NCBI RefSeq assembly: GCF_002778315.1
Contig: NZ_NESA01000003.1
Location: 186,001-250,000 of the forward strand
Length of the DNA: 64,000 nt
Direction: 5' to 3'
From: Limnohabitans sp. JirII-31
GTDB lineage: Bacteria > Pseudomonadota > Gammaproteobacteria > Burkholderiales > Burkholderiaceae_C
Shown here: one piece after another, positions 32,768 through 41,770 of the stretch
Layout: the number at the start of each line of letters is the position of its first letter
Numbering within the stretch: position 1 is the first letter of the stretch
Position numbers and translations under genes: made by a program
Notes under the pieces: model-generated
Told to the model about the DNA's origin: nothing
Seen by the model: only the letters and a program-made list of their open reading frames with translations
Databases searched by the model: none

Positions 32768-32965
32768 CTACTTCTTCACCGTGGCATCGGCCGCCGCAGG
32801 CGCAACAGCGACCACTTTGGCACCACCGTTGAGGTAGTTTTTCACCCAGCTGGTGTTCATGGTCAGCGCCAAGTGCACGCTGAAGGACGAGATCGCCACA
32901 GCAGCAATGAACACAGGGATCCCAACCGATGGTTTCACCACGCACCACATTTTCGAATAGATCAT
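32768..32965 (-). CDS. pucA: LH2 antenna alpha polypeptide
   Basis: PucA is the alpha chain of the peripheral antenna. The 65-aa protein has the family start (MWCVVKPSVGIPVF), a span with His31 as the B850 bacteriochlorophyll ligand, and an Ala/Val-rich C-terminal tail (AAADATVKK). Counting from Met1, residues align without gaps to Rhodoblastus acidophilus LH2 alpha: Trp40 is kept, Tyr44 is kept, and residue 45 is Leu where high-absorbing B850 forms have Trp. It follows pucB by 11 bases with AGGAG before the ATG. Confidence 0.95.
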   Translation of the reverse strand: MIYSKMWCVVKPSVGIPVFIAAVAISSFSVHLALTMNTSWVKNYLNGGAKVVAVAPAAADATVKK

Positions 32966-32976
32966 GAGGTTCTCCT

Positions 32977-33129
32977 TTACTTGAGCCAGGGTGAATAGAT
33001 GTAGGCCAGCAGATGGGCAAATGCGGCAATCATGCCGAATATCTGCGTGCCCTGGATGAGATTGCGGTGAATCTCTTCCGATTCGGCCTCGGTCAGTCCC
33101 GTTGGCCAGACTTTGTCTGAGTTAGACAT
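32977..33129 (-). CDS. pucB: LH2 antenna beta polypeptide
   Basis: PucB is the beta chain partner. The 50-aa product reads GLTEAESEEIHRNLIQGTQ and then a span with AHLLAYIYSPWLK; His21 and His39 are the conserved pair, with His39 the B850 ligand. AAGGAG sits before the ATG at 33129; the frame is open 12 codons upstream but that would bury the ribosome site. No PpsR box is found in the roughly 100 bases before it, so it may depend on the puf-crt transcript or on an unrecognised promoter. Confidence 0.95.
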   Translation of the reverse strand: MSNSDKVWPTGLTEAESEEIHRNLIQGTQIFGMIAAFAHLLAYIYSPWLK

Positions 33130-33232
33130 AGTTTTCTCCTTGCAGAAGACGTGCACGGCCCGCACGAGGGCTATTCAAGGCCACCATGGCCAGGAATGGG
33201 GTTGCCTTGAAAGCGAGTTCAAGCGTGTTCAT
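33122..33232 (-). CDS. 36-codon frame bridging crtC and pucB (possible leader)
   Basis: An ATG one base after the crtC stop opens a 36-codon frame (starts MNTLELAFKATPFLAMVALN) that ends eight bases inside pucB, filling the whole gap. It has no strong ribosome site of its own and no family resemblance. It could be a leader peptide that couples crtC and pucB translation, or chance. Treat as tentative. Confidence 0.3.
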   Translation of the reverse strand: MNTLELAFKATPFLAMVALNSPRAGRARLLQGENYV

Positions 33233-33233
33233 C

Positions 33234-34097
33234 TCAAGCCCGCCTCGGCATGCGCCAAGGCAGCATGGCTTGAACCACCGGTGACACCAAACGCGGCACC
33301 GACAAGGTTTCGTGGAAGGCGAGCAAGGGCTCACCTGCGTGATCAAATTGCAGCAAGGCGCGCTGGTAAAAGGGCGTGTCTTCGAGTTGCTCTTGCACCT
33401 GAACAGCTTGCTCACTGCGCATACGCCGATCAATGCGCCAACCCGTTTTGGGCAAGCGTTGAACCGGCGGCGTGTCGGTGGTTTCCACCTTGCCTTTGGG
33501 CGTGAAGCGCAGCGAGAGCACGCGATCTTGTGTGTTTGGGGCTTGCATGTCGTAGAACACCAAGGTGCTGCCATCACGCATGCGGGCACGCGACCAGTCC
33601 CAGGTGTGAAAGCCTTGGTCGATGGGTTCGTCGCCCTCGTTCGAATCCAAGTAAGCATGGCCCTGCCACTTCAGATCGGGCGAGCTCAACTCGACCTCAA
33701 TCCGCGACGCTGGCGCCAAAGGTCCCCAGCGGTGTCGGCCAAACACATCGAGACGCGTCGAGAAGGCGCACAGGTGTTGAGGCCACAGCTTGATACGGCC
33801 TCGGATGCGCCGAGGCAGCGGGACGCACACCTCGTTGATGTCGATGGTCAAACAGTCGCCGTCCCACTGCAACTGACTCGGACCAATGACGAACGCTTGG
33901 GCACTGCGCGCCGACTGTCTGTGACCTCGCTCGGTCATCGCCCAACGTCCATGGCCTTTGCTGTAGAGGGCCACGTTCAATGCGCAATGGTTGTCTGGGT
34001 CTGCACGGCCACGTTGGCGAGCCCAGGCGTAATAAGGCGAGAACACGCTGCCCACAAACGCGATGAGGGTGATGCCGTGTTGGCCGTCGTCACTCAT
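33234..34097 (-). CDS. crtC: Acyclic carotenoid 1,2-hydratase CrtC
   Basis: CrtC adds water across the C1-C2 double bond of neurosporene or lycopene, giving the 1-hydroxy carotenoids of the spheroidene and spirilloxanthin routes. The 287-aa protein contains FVGSVFSPYYAWARQRG, CALNVALYSKGHGRWAMTERG (shortened) and RIEVELSSPDLKWQGHAYLD, all typical of the family. Start ATG 34097 overlaps the crtD stop as ATGA; an upstream extension runs inside crtD. It is followed directly by the LH2 genes. Confidence 0.93.
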   Translation of the reverse strand: MSDDGQHGITLIAFVGSVFSPYYAWARQRGRADPDNHCALNVALYSKGHGRWAMTERGHRQSARSAQAFVIGPSQLQWDGDCLTIDINEVCVPLPRRIRGRIKLWPQHLCAFSTRLDVFGRHRWGPLAPASRIEVELSSPDLKWQGHAYLDSNEGDEPIDQGFHTWDWSRARMRDGSTLVFYDMQAPNTQDRVLSLRFTPKGKVETTDTPPVQRLPKTGWRIDRRMRSEQAVQVQEQLEDTPFYQRALLQFDHAGEPLLAFHETLSVPRLVSPVVQAMLPWRMPRRA

Positions 34098-35626
34098 GGC
34101 GTCGACGTACCACCAAAGGTAGCCCCCATCTGGAACATGCTGGTCGAAGCGAGGCTCGCCATCAGGGCCTCGGCCGCCCGCTGCCCGGACAAGGCCGCCA
34201 TCGGCACGCCCGGCCCCGGATGCACGCTGCCCCCAGCCAGAAAGAGGCCCGGCAGGGGCGTGTTGGAGCCAGGTCGGCTGAAGATGCTGGTCCAGCCGTG
34301 CGTCGCCTGCCCGTACAGGGCTCCCCCACTGGCTGGAAAACGCCGATGGAAATCCTGCGGCGTGGCGCGCAGGCTGTGAGTCGCCGTGGGTTGCAATTGC
34401 AAGCCCAGCTGACGCAGGTGTTGAAAGGTGTGTGTTTGGCATTGTTCTAAAGCCTCCTCAGTGATCGCATTGCCATCACCGCTGGCAGGGGCGTTGACCA
34501 AACAAAAAATGCGCTCGGCTTGGCCGAGTGCGAGTGGCGCAGGCCGATCTTGTGCGCAGACATAGACGGTGGGTTGTTGCGGCAGGCGCTGGCGCTCGAA
34601 GATGTCCTCGAACTCACTGGCGTAAGTGTTTTGAAAAAACACGTTGTGGCGGTCAAGTGCCACCCCTTCTGTCGCGGTGTGCATGGACCACGTCAAGGCC
34701 GACAAAGACCTCGGCGGCGATGCTTTAGGTACAGCTTGGCGCGCTTCGTCACCCAACAAACCTTGTCGCAAAGCAGCGGCATCGCCATTGAAAATCACAC
34801 GGTCTGCGGGCAAAAACTCGCCCGACTGCAAGCGCACGCCACACACCCTGCCCTGACGCTTTTCGATGCGCTGACACGTGCTGTGATAACGAAACACCGC
34901 GCCACGGCGGCGGGCCACGCGGACCAGCGCCTCAGCCATGCCGACCATGCCGCCTTGTACCGACCAGACACCATCCATCTCAACCTGAGCGATCAGCATG
35001 AGGGTGGCAGGCGACTGCCAAGGCGATGAGCCGCAGTAGGTGGCGTAGCGGGCAAACAATTGGCGCAAGCGTGGGTCGGTGAATTGGTGGCCCAGCTGCT
35101 GCCACAGGCTGCGCATGGGGCCAAGTTGGGCCAGCACGCCCAAGCCTTTGAAACCTAAGTCCCCCATGAAGCCGCCCATGCTGGGGCGCTGAGCACGGAT
35201 CATCGGCCCTTCCAGCGCGGCATACAGCGCGCGCGTGGTTTGGCAAAATTTTTGAAAACGCCGCGCCTCGTCACCACCCGACCAAGCGGCAATGGCTGCT
35301 TCGCTGAGGCGCGCATCGGCAGACAAATCCAACTGGCTGCCATCGGGCCAGAAGTGGCGTGCCAACACCTGCAAAGGCGTGATCTGCATCTCTGCTTCGA
35401 CACTGGTGCCCACGCTGTGCAGCAAGGCGTCAAACACCCAACGCATGGTGAACACCGTGGGCCCGCTGTCGATGGCCACACCGTCGACCTCACGGCTGTG
35501 CACTTTGCCACCGGGCTCGCCCGCGGCTTCGACCACCGTGACATCCAGGCCCTGATGCGCCAGCAACAAGGCGCTGCTCAAGCCGCCCATACCCGCCCCA
35601 ACAATGACCACCTTGTGCTCAGACAT
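34094..35626 (-). CDS. crtD: Methoxyneurosporene / hydroxyneurosporene desaturase CrtD
   Basis: CrtD introduces the C3-C4 double bond of 1-hydroxy or 1-methoxy carotenoids. The 510-aa FAD enzyme has VVIVGAGMGGLSSALLLA at its N-terminus, DSGPTVFTMRWVFD, and the carotenoid oxidoreductase block LFLAGGSVHPGPGVPMAAL at the C-terminus. ATG 35626 overlaps the crtA stop by eight bases; the longer open frame further upstream runs antisense-like through crtA and is not real. Confidence 0.94.
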   Translation of the reverse strand: MSEHKVVIVGAGMGGLSSALLLAHQGLDVTVVEAAGEPGGKVHSREVDGVAIDSGPTVFTMRWVFDALLHSVGTSVEAEMQITPLQVLARHFWPDGSQLDLSADARLSEAAIAAWSGGDEARRFQKFCQTTRALYAALEGPMIRAQRPSMGGFMGDLGFKGLGVLAQLGPMRSLWQQLGHQFTDPRLRQLFARYATYCGSSPWQSPATLMLIAQVEMDGVWSVQGGMVGMAEALVRVARRRGAVFRYHSTCQRIEKRQGRVCGVRLQSGEFLPADRVIFNGDAAALRQGLLGDEARQAVPKASPPRSLSALTWSMHTATEGVALDRHNVFFQNTYASEFEDIFERQRLPQQPTVYVCAQDRPAPLALGQAERIFCLVNAPASGDGNAITEEALEQCQTHTFQHLRQLGLQLQPTATHSLRATPQDFHRRFPASGGALYGQATHGWTSIFSRPGSNTPLPGLFLAGGSVHPGPGVPMAALSGQRAAEALMASLASTSMFQMGATFGGTSTP

Positions 35627-36434
35627 GGCTGGGCTCCAAGTCATGCAAACCCAAAGCGGGCTCCGTTGGCAAGGGCAATGCATCGGCGCGTGCGGGTGCG
35701 CTTGGCATCTCCAAAGCCCGGCCTTGCCAAACGCCGGACATGTGAAGAACCTGCATGCGCACAAACATCGATTCCGAAAAAAACTGGTGCTTGTAGGCTG
35801 CGGCGCTGGCCACTTGATGCGCGCCCTGATGGGCGTACTGCAACATGGACGCCGTGTCTTGCCACAGGCTGAAAGTGCATTGACGCACCAACGGTGCCTC
35901 GCCCAACCCCATGGACAACAAGCAGCCTTTGGACTGGCTGAGTCCGGCTTGTGCCGCGGGTGCATAACGCCAAAAAGCCATGGCTTTGGTGGGCACAATG
36001 CTGGCCCGTGTCAACACCGCCAACGGACCCTGTGGGTCGACTTGTCCATCCAGTGCGTCGGGCGCAGTGGCGAGCCAGGCTTGTTTGTCCCATTGGCCTC
36101 TGGCCGATTGCACGCTCAGCACACCGCTCCAAAGTTCACGGGCACGGTCACGGTAGGCCTGCACCCAAGCACTGCCGAGAAATTTCATGGCCAAGTCAAA
36201 GTGCGTGAACGTACAGATGAGTCCTTGGTGGGTGGCACTGGGCCGCAAGCTAAAGCCGCCACCGTGGCCACTGCCCATGACCTTGGCAGCCGTCAAGCCC
36301 GGCACTTCTTTGTAGGGGGATGCGCCTGCCACCAAGCGTAACCAACCCCACCCCTGATGCTGTCGCAAAAAATCAGCAAGCAACACGACCACCACGCCTG
36401 ACAAGGGGTCGTGAAGAGGTGCAAGGGTGTCCAT
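35619..36434 (-). CDS. crtA: Spheroidene monooxygenase CrtA
   Basis: CrtA adds a keto group at C2, turning spheroidene into spheroidenone in the presence of oxygen. The 271-aa product has the CrtA blocks GSGHGGGFSLRPSATHQGLI (20 residues), RASIVPTKAMAFWRYAPAA and FSESMFVRMQVL near the C-terminus. It lies 32 bases after pufC and leads crtA-crtD-crtC. Its presence predicts that the cell turns redder under oxygen through spheroidenone. Confidence 0.93.
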   Translation of the reverse strand: MDTLAPLHDPLSGVVVVLLADFLRQHQGWGWLRLVAGASPYKEVPGLTAAKVMGSGHGGGFSLRPSATHQGLICTFTHFDLAMKFLGSAWVQAYRDRARELWSGVLSVQSARGQWDKQAWLATAPDALDGQVDPQGPLAVLTRASIVPTKAMAFWRYAPAAQAGLSQSKGCLLSMGLGEAPLVRQCTFSLWQDTASMLQYAHQGAHQVASAAAYKHQFFSESMFVRMQVLHMSGVWQGRALEMPSAPARADALPLPTEPALGLHDLEPSHV

Positions 36435-36466
36435 GACGGGGCGTCCGGCAAGTTGGCTGAGGACGG

Positions 36467-37546
36467 CTATTTGGTTGCAACTTTGGTGGTTACCAAAGCC
36501 GGTTTGAGTAACTCAGGAAAGTCCTTGGCCATCGGTGCCCCGTTGAGCGGCTTGTAGGCCCCTTGGTGGCACGTGGCGCAGTTGAGCTTGGGCACATCAC
36601 CCGTGGGGCCTTTGCGATGGTCTGGGAACACGTCGGTCAAAGATTCCATGTAGCTCGTATTGAGATCACGCGCCATGCGTATGCCATGCCAAGCCGTCGT
36701 GCGCTGAGGCGGACTTTTCTCCCAGCTTTGGAACGACTGGGTGTTGTGGCAATAGGTGCAATTCACGCCCAAAGACGTTGACATGTGGGTCATCAACCCA
36801 TAGGTCCACTCGGCTTGCTTGATCGACTGGCGGTTACCAGACGGCAGCGCGGTCGGCCCATTGACGCGGATTTTTTCCTCACCCAACAAAAATGGTGTGA
36901 ACGGATCGTTGGGCAACGAGGACAAATTCACCACGGCCGAAGGCGTGTTTTGCCCCGCCTTGTCGCCGATGAAGTTGGCGCCTTTGGGCTGAGGATCGGA
37001 CTTGAACCAGATGGCACTGGGCACAGGCTGGCCGCGGTGGCAGGTGTAGCACGTCACACCCGTCTCTGCGACGTGGGGTTTCCAGTCGGCGTTGATGTGT
37101 TGCGTCATCTGAATCATCTTGCGCGCCACCACTTTGGTGTACTTGCTGTCCTCTTGAAAGTTGGGCAGCTGGTGGCAATAGGCACAACCTTCTTCAGGTG
37201 CCACCCAACTGCTCATAGAGACCATCAGGCGGTTGAATTCGCCCACACTCAAGTTGCCCAGCACCTTCACATTTTTGTAGACCTGTGATGCCTTCGGGCC
37301 GTCAGAGCCGGGCGAAGGAATGGCCATGGGCGGTTGGTTCTTCTCGGTTTTCGCGTCCAGCAAGCGGACGTTGTAGACCTGCACCATGCCAGTACCGCGG
37401 TAGCCGCTTTGCACCGATTCGGGACTGGGCCGCTCACACCCGCTCAACAACAAAGCGGCCAGCGCAAGGCCGATGGTTTGCAACAGACGCGCCGCCCATG
37501 GGGTGCGCAAGCGTGGGCTGCAAGAGGTCATGGTGTGTGTGCTCAT
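36467..37546 (-). CDS. pufC: Tetrahaem cytochrome subunit of the reaction centre, PufC
   Basis: PufC re-reduces the special pair from soluble donors. The 359-aa protein is a lipoprotein: a hydrophobic signal ends LLLSGC with Cys37 as the lipidated residue. Four CxxCH haem sites are present: CAYCH, CYTCH, CTYCH and CATCH, in the usual two-pair arrangement. The start overlaps the pufM stop as ATGA. Normal length and full haem set. Confidence 0.97.
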   Translation of the reverse strand: MSTHTMTSCSPRLRTPWAARLLQTIGLALAALLLSGCERPSPESVQSGYRGTGMVQVYNVRLLDAKTEKNQPPMAIPSPGSDGPKASQVYKNVKVLGNLSVGEFNRLMVSMSSWVAPEEGCAYCHQLPNFQEDSKYTKVVARKMIQMTQHINADWKPHVAETGVTCYTCHRGQPVPSAIWFKSDPQPKGANFIGDKAGQNTPSAVVNLSSLPNDPFTPFLLGEEKIRVNGPTALPSGNRQSIKQAEWTYGLMTHMSTSLGVNCTYCHNTQSFQSWEKSPPQRTTAWHGIRMARDLNTSYMESLTDVFPDHRKGPTGDVPKLNCATCHQGAYKPLNGAPMAKDFPELLKPALVTTKVATK

Positions 37547-38520
37547 GGCTTCACTCCAGTAGCCAGCGCGGGGTCAACCATCGCTGGAAAAATTTCGGGA
37601 TAAGGTGGTGCCACGCCATGCTTGATAGCCCACAAGTACCAGTTGTCCACCACGGTGCCTGTCAGCAAAATGCCGATGCCACCGGTGATGGGACACAGCA
37701 CCGCAAACCACCACGCCCAGCGGTGGATCGACTCCATGGTGGCGTTGAAGCCCATGGTCCAGCGCCAAAACAAGGCAGCTCGCTCGGAGGCTGTGCCACG
37801 GTCGGTGATTTGTTCAATCTCGCGCTCACCACCAAAGCGGGTCACCGCCAAAATGGTGGCGCCGTGCATGGCAAACAGCAAGGCGGAGCCATACAAGAAC
37901 ACGATCGACAGGGCATGGAAGGGGTTGTAGAACAAGTTGCCGTAGCGCAGTGAGAAAGCCGCCGTCCAGTCCAAGTGGGGGAAGATGCCGTAAGGCACGG
38001 CCTCGCCCCAAGAGCCCATCAGGATCGGACGGAACAAGCCCAACACCAGGAACAACCAGATGGCCGCAGCAAAAGCCCACGCGATGTGCGTGCCCATGCC
38101 CAGCTCCACCGCACGGCGGTAGGTGCGCGCCCACCACAGCATCACCGAGGCTGTGAAGAACAAGCCCACGATCAAGAACCAGCCGCCTTGGTTGAGCGGT
38201 GGAATGCTCAGCCCGTAGCTCGGAGGCGGTGGCTCGAGGGAAAGCCAAAACAGCTGACGCACAAACTGGATCGGGTCGTAGTTGACCGAGGCCAGCATGT
38301 TCATGCCAATCAAGGTGAACGCGATCAGACCGCAAAACAGAGAAGCCAAGCCAAGGCCCCCCAAATAGATCGGCCCAAGCTGGGCATTGCCCAACTTGCC
38401 AATCCAATAGCTCAGCAGGGGTTGTCCAGTGCGTGGGCTGTTGCCATGCCCAAGGGCTACCCCTTGGTGTACAGGTCCCACGGCTTGCACCGTGGTGAAT
38501 AGGTTTTGATAGTCGGCCAT
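37543..38520 (-). CDS. pufM: Photosynthetic reaction centre M subunit
   Basis: PufM is one of the two core subunits that hold the special pair, accessory pigments, quinones and the non-haem iron. The 325-aa protein has five spans; [20 protein letters not shown] and [19 protein letters not shown] include pigment and iron ligands, and [18 protein letters not shown] is the family's iron/quinone region. ATG 38520 was chosen ([10 protein letters not shown]), five codons inside a longer frame. It follows pufL by 48 bases. Confidence 0.97.
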   Translation of the reverse strand: MADYQNLFTTVQAVGPVHQGVALGHGNSPRTGQPLLSYWIGKLGNAQLGPIYLGGLGLASLFCGLIAFTLIGMNMLASVNYDPIQFVRQLFWLSLEPPPPSYGLSIPPLNQGGWFLIVGLFFTASVMLWWARTYRRAVELGMGTHIAWAFAAAIWLFLVLGLFRPILMGSWGEAVPYGIFPHLDWTAAFSLRYGNLFYNPFHALSIVFLYGSALLFAMHGATILAVTRFGGEREIEQITDRGTASERAALFWRWTMGFNATMESIHRWAWWFAVLCPITGGIGILLTGTVVDNWYLWAIKHGVAPPYPEIFPAMVDPALATGVKP

Positions 38521-38568
38521 GGGCTGTCTCCTCAATTCTTTGGATTCGGTCTGTGTGTGCAGTCCAAC

Positions 38569-39405
38569 TCAGACGGGCCACTGGGACCAGATCGGCATGT
38601 TCAGCCACCAGCTCCACCACTCAGGCCAGCCACGGCTCCAGAAGGGGCCGCTGAGCACGATGCACAAGGCGCTGAACAGCACGGCGGCCAAGGCCAGGAA
38701 CAGCCCCAAGCGGTGGATACCCAAAGTGCCGATCGAGTAACCGATGATGTCGCGGAAGAACGTGTCTTCGTGTTCGGGGGTCTTGACCACGGTGCCCGGT
38801 GTGGGGTTGGTAGACGAGAGGATCAGGCCACCGTGCAGCGACAAGGCAAACACACTGGCGAAGAAGAAACTCACGGCAATCATGTGCGCCGGGTTGTAAT
38901 GAAAGTGCAGGTACTGGTAGCCCACGTTGGACACCCAGTCGAGGTGGCTGTAGATGCCATACGGAAAACCGTGACCCCAAGCGCCCATGAGCACAGGGCG
39001 AATCACCACCAACGTGAAGTACGCTGAAATCGCGACACCGAAAGCCACAGGGACGTGATAGCCCATGCCCAGCTTGCGACAGATTTCGACCTCACGCATC
39101 ATCCAAGAGCCGAAGGCCCCCAACGCACAAACGGTGATGAATTGCCAAAGCCCGCCCTCCATCAGAGGCGCAAGGCGAAGGCCGTAAGACAAATCAGGCG
39201 GTGCGATGCTGATCTGCCAAAGGTTCCAGGTCGGGCCTTGTGAGGCTCCCCACAAAATGAGCGCCGTGCCCAGGAACGAAAAGAACAAGGTTGTCACGCC
39301 GAAGAAGCCGACGTAAAACGGTCCGACCCAAAAGTCAAACAAATCACCACCCAGCAGGGTACCTCCGCGGACACGGTACTTTTTCTCAAAACTTAGCATG
39401 GCCAT
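38569..39405 (-). CDS. pufL: Photosynthetic reaction centre L subunit
   Basis: PufL is the second core subunit. The 278-aa protein starts [20 protein letters not shown], the classical L start, and has five spans. [20 protein letters not shown] carries the special-pair histidine and [10 protein letters not shown] the iron-ligand region. GGACC-rich GAGGACCCAACC precedes the ATG. A strong hairpin separates it from pufA. Confidence 0.97.
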   Translation of the reverse strand: MAMLSFEKKYRVRGGTLLGGDLFDFWVGPFYVGFFGVTTLFFSFLGTALILWGASQGPTWNLWQISIAPPDLSYGLRLAPLMEGGLWQFITVCALGAFGSWMMREVEICRKLGMGYHVPVAFGVAISAYFTLVVIRPVLMGAWGHGFPYGIYSHLDWVSNVGYQYLHFHYNPAHMIAVSFFFASVFALSLHGGLILSSTNPTPGTVVKTPEHEDTFFRDIIGYSIGTLGIHRLGLFLALAAVLFSALCIVLSGPFWSRGWPEWWSWWLNMPIWSQWPV

Positions 39406-39434
39406 GGTTGGGTCCTCCTGCTTCAGTGGATCAA

Positions 39435-39472
39435 CAGATGCCGCATTGACACGGGTTCAATGACGGCATCTG
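39435..39472 (-). other. pufA-pufL intercistronic hairpin
   Basis: CAGATGCCG-CATTGA pairs with TCAATG-A-CGGCATCTG: a 15-bp stem with a single bulged base and a 7-base loop in the 83-base gap between pufA and pufL. Comparable hairpins in Rhodobacter slow 3' decay and keep antenna mRNA in excess over reaction-centre mRNA. No T-run follows on the - strand, so a stabiliser fits better than a terminator. Confidence 0.75.
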
Positions 39473-39488
39473 AACGGCAAGTCCTGGA

Positions 39489-39698
39489 TCAGGACTTGGG
39501 CAAGGTGAGCGAAGCCACCGAAGTCGGCAACGGCGAGTTTTGCGCCGATGCTGCTACGGGTTTTTTCGCGCCGTCTAGCCAATTGAATTTGTTCGTGCTG
39601 AGCAAGATGAGGTGAATCATCGCGGCCAAACCAAACAAGAAAATGCCTTGCAATACCATGGCACGCAAAGGATCGAAAAGTCGCCAAATTCTCCACAT
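39489..39698 (-). CDS. pufA: LH1 antenna alpha polypeptide
   Basis: PufA is the alpha chain of the LH1 ring around the reaction centre. The 69-aa protein has [15 protein letters not shown], His29 in the span ([11 protein letters not shown]) as the B875 ligand, and NKFNWLDG after the span, all canonical. The tail is Ser/Ala-rich. The ribosome site is formed by TAGGAG, in which TAG is the stop of the preceding 74-codon gene, so initiation is tied to that gene. Confidence 0.97.
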   Translation of the reverse strand: MWRIWRLFDPLRAMVLQGIFLFGLAAMIHLILLSTNKFNWLDGAKKPVAASAQNSPLPTSVASLTLPKS

Positions 39699-39708
39699 GG
39701 TGAATCTC

Positions 39709-39933
39709 CTAAGTGATGTTGGACATGAAGGTGTACACCGCAGCTTTCACGCCATGGCTCATGCTCTTGGCATCCTCTGCACCAGGCAACAGATCACGCC
39801 ACTGAACGCCGACCAGTTTGGCCAGTACGACGAGCGCGAAGAGAAATCCGAAACTGATGAAAAAAATAGTCCAATACGCTTGAGATTCATCCTCGCGCGG
39901 ATGGTCCTCATTGAGATGGCTTGTGTTTTGCAT
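39709..39933 (-). CDS. 74-aa single-span protein encoded between pufB and pufA
   Basis: I do not recognise this gene. The product has an acidic N-terminus ([16 protein letters not shown]), one span at about residues 20-42 ([20 protein letters not shown]), and a 32-residue soluble tail ([15 protein letters not shown], then YTFMSNIT). GGAG lies 9 bases before the ATG, and the stop TAG is part of the pufA ribosome site, so the gene is actively coupled to pufA. There is no His in the span, so it is not a third antenna chain. pufB and pufA are normally adjacent, which makes the insertion notable. Candidate: an extra RC-LH1 subunit or assembly factor. Confidence 0.75.
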   Translation of the reverse strand: MQNTSHLNEDHPREDESQAYWTIFFISFGFLFALVVLAKLVGVQWRDLLPGAEDAKSMSHGVKAAVYTFMSNIT

Positions 39934-39977
39934 GACAGTGTCTCCGTCAATCTAGGGTTTAAAAATCAGGCTCTGAA

Positions 39978-40121
39978 TCAGAACCAGGGACGCCACGCCC
40001 AGACCAAGATGTGCGCCAATACAGCGACCGCTGTAAAGCCTACGGCACCTTGCATCCAGTAATGGTGGAACTCCTGGGCTTCCTCATCGGTGAGTCCGGA
40101 AATAGATGTCTTTGTGGACAT
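39978..40121 (-). CDS. pufB: LH1 antenna beta polypeptide
   Basis: PufB is the beta chain of LH1. This 47-aa frame reads [20 protein letters not shown], then a span with [12 protein letters not shown] at the end; the histidine in AHILVW is the B875 ligand and the WRPW motif is conserved. AGGAG sits six bases before ATG 40121, just after the stop of the 44-codon frame. Confidence 0.96.
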   Translation of the reverse strand: MSTKTSISGLTDEEAQEFHHYWMQGAVGFTAVAVLAHILVWAWRPWF

Positions 40122-40133
40122 TTTTTGCTCCTG

Positions 40134-40268
40134 TTAACGAGGCCTTGCGGCCCGGGATGCGCACAGCCCGCGCAGATAGGCATCCGCAGCCAAAGGCCAC
40201 GACATCTTGAACAAGGGGCCGCGCTTTGCGCCACCCGTTGGCGTGTAAAAACGTGTGTCGACCTTCAT
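40134..40268 (-). CDS. 44-codon frame between bchZ and pufB (pufQ position)
   Basis: An ATG overlapping the bchZ stop (ATGA) opens a 44-codon frame that ends next to the pufB ribosome site. The product (starts [20 protein letters not shown]) is basic and has no membrane span, unlike PufQ, which is about 70 aa with one span. In Rhodobacter, pufQ and the short pufK lie at exactly this position. It may be a translation-coupling leader or a short regulator. I cannot assign a function. Confidence 0.5.
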   Translation of the reverse strand: MKVDTRFYTPTGGAKRGPLFKMSWPLAADAYLRGLCASRAARPR

Positions 40269-41770
40269 GCCGCCACTCCCAAACCGAGTTCGCGGCTGGC
40301 CGCGTTGACGTGGTCTTCGGTCACTTCGCTCAGGCCTTGTGCTTGCGACAGTTGCTCTGACTGATCGCGCAAACGCTTAGCCGCAGAAATTTGCACCAGC
40401 ACCGGCTGGCTTTGCACCACATCGCGCAAACGCTGCTGGGCCTTGTCTTGCCAGTTGGCATTGGGGGGTGCCACGCCACGCGCTTGCGTGGCCTCGACTT
40501 TGTCCATCTCGGTGGCCAAGGGCAGGATGTGAAACAGGGCATCGAACAGCGCGTTACAGACTTCTTGCACCACGTAGGTGGCGCCGCTGTACCCCATGAA
40601 GGGCGTGCCGGTGTGGCGGCGGATGATGGCGCCCGGAAACGACGCCGGAATGAACGCTGCGCGCATGGGACTGCCCCCCGAGATCTCGCTCAGGTACATG
40701 CGCTCGTTGTAGCTGCCAAACATGATCAGCGGCGTTTGGGTTTTGACCAACTCGCGCACGGTGGCGTTGTCGGTCTTGGTGCCTGCGGTGCGCGAAACGC
40801 TGAAACGGCAAGGCAGGCCCATCTCAAATTCAAGGAAATTTTTCAGACCGCGTGCATAGGTCTCTCCAGCCACCACCGCAAAGCTGGCGGTGGCAAAGAA
40901 GTCTTGCGTGACCGAACGCCACAAGTCCCACAGTGGCTTCAAGGTGGTGTGTTTTTCACGCTCGATGAAAGGCTCTGGATCGAGGTTGAGCAACTGTCCG
41001 AGCTTGCGTAAAAACTGCGTGGTGCTGTGCATGCCAATGGGGGCTTGCAGGTAGGGGCGCTCCAACGCCTCGCACAACATGCGGCCAAATTCGCGGTACA
41101 TGCAGATGTTCACATCGGCCTCAACGAGGCGCGAGACGTCGGCCAAGTGGCTGCCCAGGGGGAACACCATGTTGACCTCGGCCCCAATGCCCTGAACGAG
41201 GCGGCGAATTTCGGCCAAGTCGCTGGCACTGTTGAAGGTGCCGTATGAGGGGCCAATGATGTTGACGCGGGGTTTTTCACCTGCGGGTCGCTCGGCGAAT
41301 GGTTTGCGGGCAGGCACTTTGCGCAAGCCGTACTCGCTCCACAACCAATACATGGCGCGGTTGGCACACTGCCATTGGTCTTCGTCAATGGTGCGTGGCA
41401 AAAAGCGGGCAATGTTGGTGCCCTCAGGTGTCACGCCACCCCCAATCATTTCGGCGATGGAGCCGGTGACCACCACGGCAGGGAGTTCGGGGTCGAGTGT
41501 GGCGTGGGCACGTTTCATGGCACCTTCGGTGCCCTCTCGGCCGAGTTGCTCTTCGGCCAGGCCCGTCACCACAATGGGCAGTTCATGCGGCGGCAGTGCA
41601 TCGGTGTAATGCAGCACAGAGGTGACAGGCAAGTTTTCGCAACCCACAGGGCCGTCGATGACCACTTGCAATCCCTTGATGGCGGTGAACACATACACCG
41701 CACCCCAGTAACCGCCTGCACGGTCGTGGTCGAGGATCAAGGGCGACTTGGGCAGATTTGGCTGGCTCAT
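40265..41770 (-). CDS. bchZ: Chlorophyllide a reductase subunit BchZ
   Basis: BchZ pairs with BchY in the nitrogenase-like chlorophyllide a reductase that reduces the B ring (C7-C8), fed by BchX. The 501-aa protein begins [20 protein letters not shown] and contains [20 protein letters not shown], a BchZ block with the cluster cysteine, and [23 protein letters not shown] sequence near the C-terminus. The ATG overlaps the bchY stop as ATGA. Confidence 0.95.
   Translation of the reverse strand: MSQPNLPKSPLILDHDRAGGYWGAVYVFTAIKGLQVVIDGPVGCENLPVTSVLHYTDALPPHELPIVVTGLAEEQLGREGTEGAMKRAHATLDPELPAVVVTGSIAEMIGGGVTPEGTNIARFLPRTIDEDQWQCANRAMYWLWSEYGLRKVPARKPFAERPAGEKPRVNIIGPSYGTFNSASDLAEIRRLVQGIGAEVNMVFPLGSHLADVSRLVEADVNICMYREFGRMLCEALERPYLQAPIGMHSTTQFLRKLGQLLNLDPEPFIEREKHTTLKPLWDLWRSVTQDFFATASFAVVAGETYARGLKNFLEFEMGLPCRFSVSRTAGTKTDNATVRELVKTQTPLIMFGSYNERMYLSEISGGSPMRAAFIPASFPGAIIRRHTGTPFMGYSGATYVVQEVCNALFDALFHILPLATEMDKVEATQARGVAPPNANWQDKAQQRLRDVVQSQPVLVQISAAKRLRDQSEQLSQAQGLSEVTEDHVNAASRELGLGVAA

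Noticed and set aside
40134-40268. Calling the 44-codon frame pufQ
   Set aside because: PufQ has a membrane span and about 70 residues; this product is soluble and shorter, with no shared motif.
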